From: Bacteroidales bacterium
GTDB taxonomy: Bacteria; Bacteroidota; Bacteroidia; Bacteroidales; P3
DNA: 32,535 nucleotides
Direction of reading: 5' to 3'
Assembly: GCA_017480525.1 (NCBI GenBank)
Contig: JAFVAM010000083.1
Location: 1 to 32,535, forward strand
In this document: one piece after another, positions 31,559 to 32,535 of the stretch
Layout: each line of letters opens with the position of its first letter
Numbering within the stretch: the stretch's first letter is position 1
Position numbers and translations under genes: made by a program
The notes under the pieces: model-generated
Databases searched by the model: none
Told to the model about the DNA's origin: nothing
The model's input: only the letters and a program-made list of their open reading frames with translations

Positions 31559-32535
31559 TTAGAAGGGGTAGTTGATACCGAAGTTGGTGACAATCTGGTT
31601 GAAGTCCCAGTGTGGGGGACGCCATTGGAGGTCGCTGTCGAAGCCCGGGTCGTAAAGCGGGATGGCGAAGTCGAGGCGCAGGGTGGCGATGGAGACATTG
31701 ACGCGGAGACCGAGGCCTACGCCTACGGCAATCTGGTGGAGTAGGTCGTTCCAACGGAGTTCGCCTCCGGGATATTCGGAGGAGGGATTGAGCAGCCACA
31801 CGTTGCCAAGGTCGGAGAAGATGGCGCCTTCAAAGATGCTCGCGATGGGGAAGCGGCCTTCGAGGTTGAGGACGAGTTGGAGGTCGCCGACGCGCTCGAG
31901 CGAATTGCTCGACGGCACGAAACTGCCGGGACCGAGGCGGCGGAGCTGCCAGGCGCGCATGGTGGTGGGTCCTCCGCCGAAGAAACTCTTCTCGTAGGGC
32001 ATGGAGAGAGAGTTGCCATAGGGGAGGCCGGTACCGAGAAGAAGGCGTGTCACGAAGGAAGAACGCTGGCCGATATAGGTATAGCGGATGAATTCGGCGT
32101 TGATGCGGGCATATTGGGCAAAGGGGACTCCGAAGATCTGCCGGATGTCGTTGGTGTCGGCGTGGGCGTCGAAGAGCGAGGAGGCGGCGCTGAGGAGGTT
32201 GCCGGCGGATTCGAGGGAGACGTGGAAGTGGGTGAAGTTGCGACGCGTGTTGAACTGCTGGTTGGAGAAAGAAAAGTCGTAGCGGGCATCCATGATGAAG
32301 TGGGAGCTGTATTGGTATTTCATTCGGAGGTCGCTGATGGAACCGATGCGCGCGGCGAAGTCGTTGTCGAGGTTGAGGATGCGGACGAAGGTGAGCTCGA
32401 TGGGCAGGAGCTGGTGCTGGGTGGTGCGGAGGGCGGTGCGGCGGGTCCAGTTGTAGCCGAAGGAGGTGTTGGCCAGGATGCGTTCGAACCAGTAGCGGTA
32501 CTGATAGCTGCCGCCGGCAGAGAAAAGGGTGTGGG
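31559..32535 (-). CDS. Omp85-family outer-membrane assembly barrel, C-terminal part (5' truncated)
   Basis: The frame is open to the window edge, showing about 324 C-terminal residues of a longer protein. It holds most of a 16-strand Omp85 barrel. The loop-6 region is intact: KSFFGGGPTTMRAWQLRRLGPGS (VRGF/Y-like), followed by a SDLGNVW strand and GVGLGLRVNVSIATLRLDFAIPL, and the terminal strand ends in FGINYPF with a C-terminal phenylalanine. It resembles TamA/BamA-like surface-antigen proteins of Bacteroidota, with POTRA domains expected beyond the edge. An ATG at 32321-32323 is internal. It likely inserts or secretes outer-membrane proteins; whether it is the essential BamA or a paralogue cannot be told. 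Confidence 0.9.
   Translation of the reverse strand, partial: HTLFSAGGSYQYRYWFERILANTSFGYNWTRRTALRTTQHQLLPIELTFVRILNLDNDFAARIGSISDLRMKYQYSSHFIMDARYDFSFSNQQFNTRRNFTHFHVSLESAGNLLSAASSLFDAHADTNDIRQIFGVPFAQYARINAEFIRYTYIGQRSSFVTRLLLGTGLPYGNSLSMPYEKSFFGGGPTTMRAWQLRRLGPGSFVPSSNSLERVGDLQLVLNLEGRFPIASIFEGAIFSDLGNVWLLNPSSEYPGGELRWNDLLHQIAVGVGLGLRVNVSIATLRLDFAIPLYDPGFDSDLQWRPPHWDFNQIVTNFGINYPF

Overview
The window looks like ordinary chromosomal DNA from a member of the Bacteroidota, most likely order Bacteroidales. Signs of this are candidate promoters of the form TTTG-N19-21-TAnnTTTG ahead of several genes, lipoproteins with SPase II boxes, a PCMD-type surface lipoprotein, a large M16 zinc protease, the short form of arginine decarboxylase, a DUF1599 protein next to a MauE/DoxX-type membrane protein, and a giant exonuclease-RecQ-UvrD fusion helicase. 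I see no phage, insertion sequence, integrase or CRISPR array. Family or genus cannot be fixed from this sequence alone.

Layout. 1-4944: the tail of a WG-like repeat protein, converging on a 1559-residue DEDDh-RecQ-UvrD helicase. 4945-8413: a gene-poor spacer of about 670 bases, a TfoX-N protein, a beta-barrel protein, a PCMD lipoprotein and a small helicase-associated-domain protein. 8418-11250: the first copy of a palindromic repeat, GDP-mannose pyrophosphorylase, a tiny Cys-rich membrane protein, a structured intergenic stretch, tRNA-Asn with its own promoter and terminator, and a stand-alone NAD(P)HX dehydratase. 11294-16132 (minus strand): M16 protease, the c-di-AMP synthase CdaA and dihydropteroate synthase. 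16311-18956: the second repeat copy, a duplicated DUF1599 protein, a MauE/DoxX-thioredoxin-like protein and a DUF4293 membrane protein.

19096-25016 is a tightly packed plus-strand operon: tsaE, rsfS, ftsH, cdsA, psd, an RluA-type pseudouridine synthase and an FKBP lipoprotein. It joins tRNA and ribosome maintenance, membrane proteolysis and phospholipid synthesis. 25096-29341 (minus strand) carries arginine decarboxylase, the third repeat copy, an initiating exopolysaccharide sugar transferase and an unknown lipoprotein. 29520-30553 is a two-gene operon of a histidine-kinase-like ATPase and a YfcE-type phosphodiesterase. 30606-32535 (minus strand) holds an EamA transporter and the C-terminal part of an Omp85-type barrel running off the window.

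Most genes are housekeeping. The most unusual material is the triple-fusion helicase, with a CxxCxxC cluster placed before its RecQ core, and a family of three intergenic palindromic repeats built on a CCTACCAAC-like unit. One repeat copy has a perfect 24-bp outer stem enclosing a nested hairpin. I found no clear undescribed multi-gene system; the repeat family is the best candidate for something uncatalogued.
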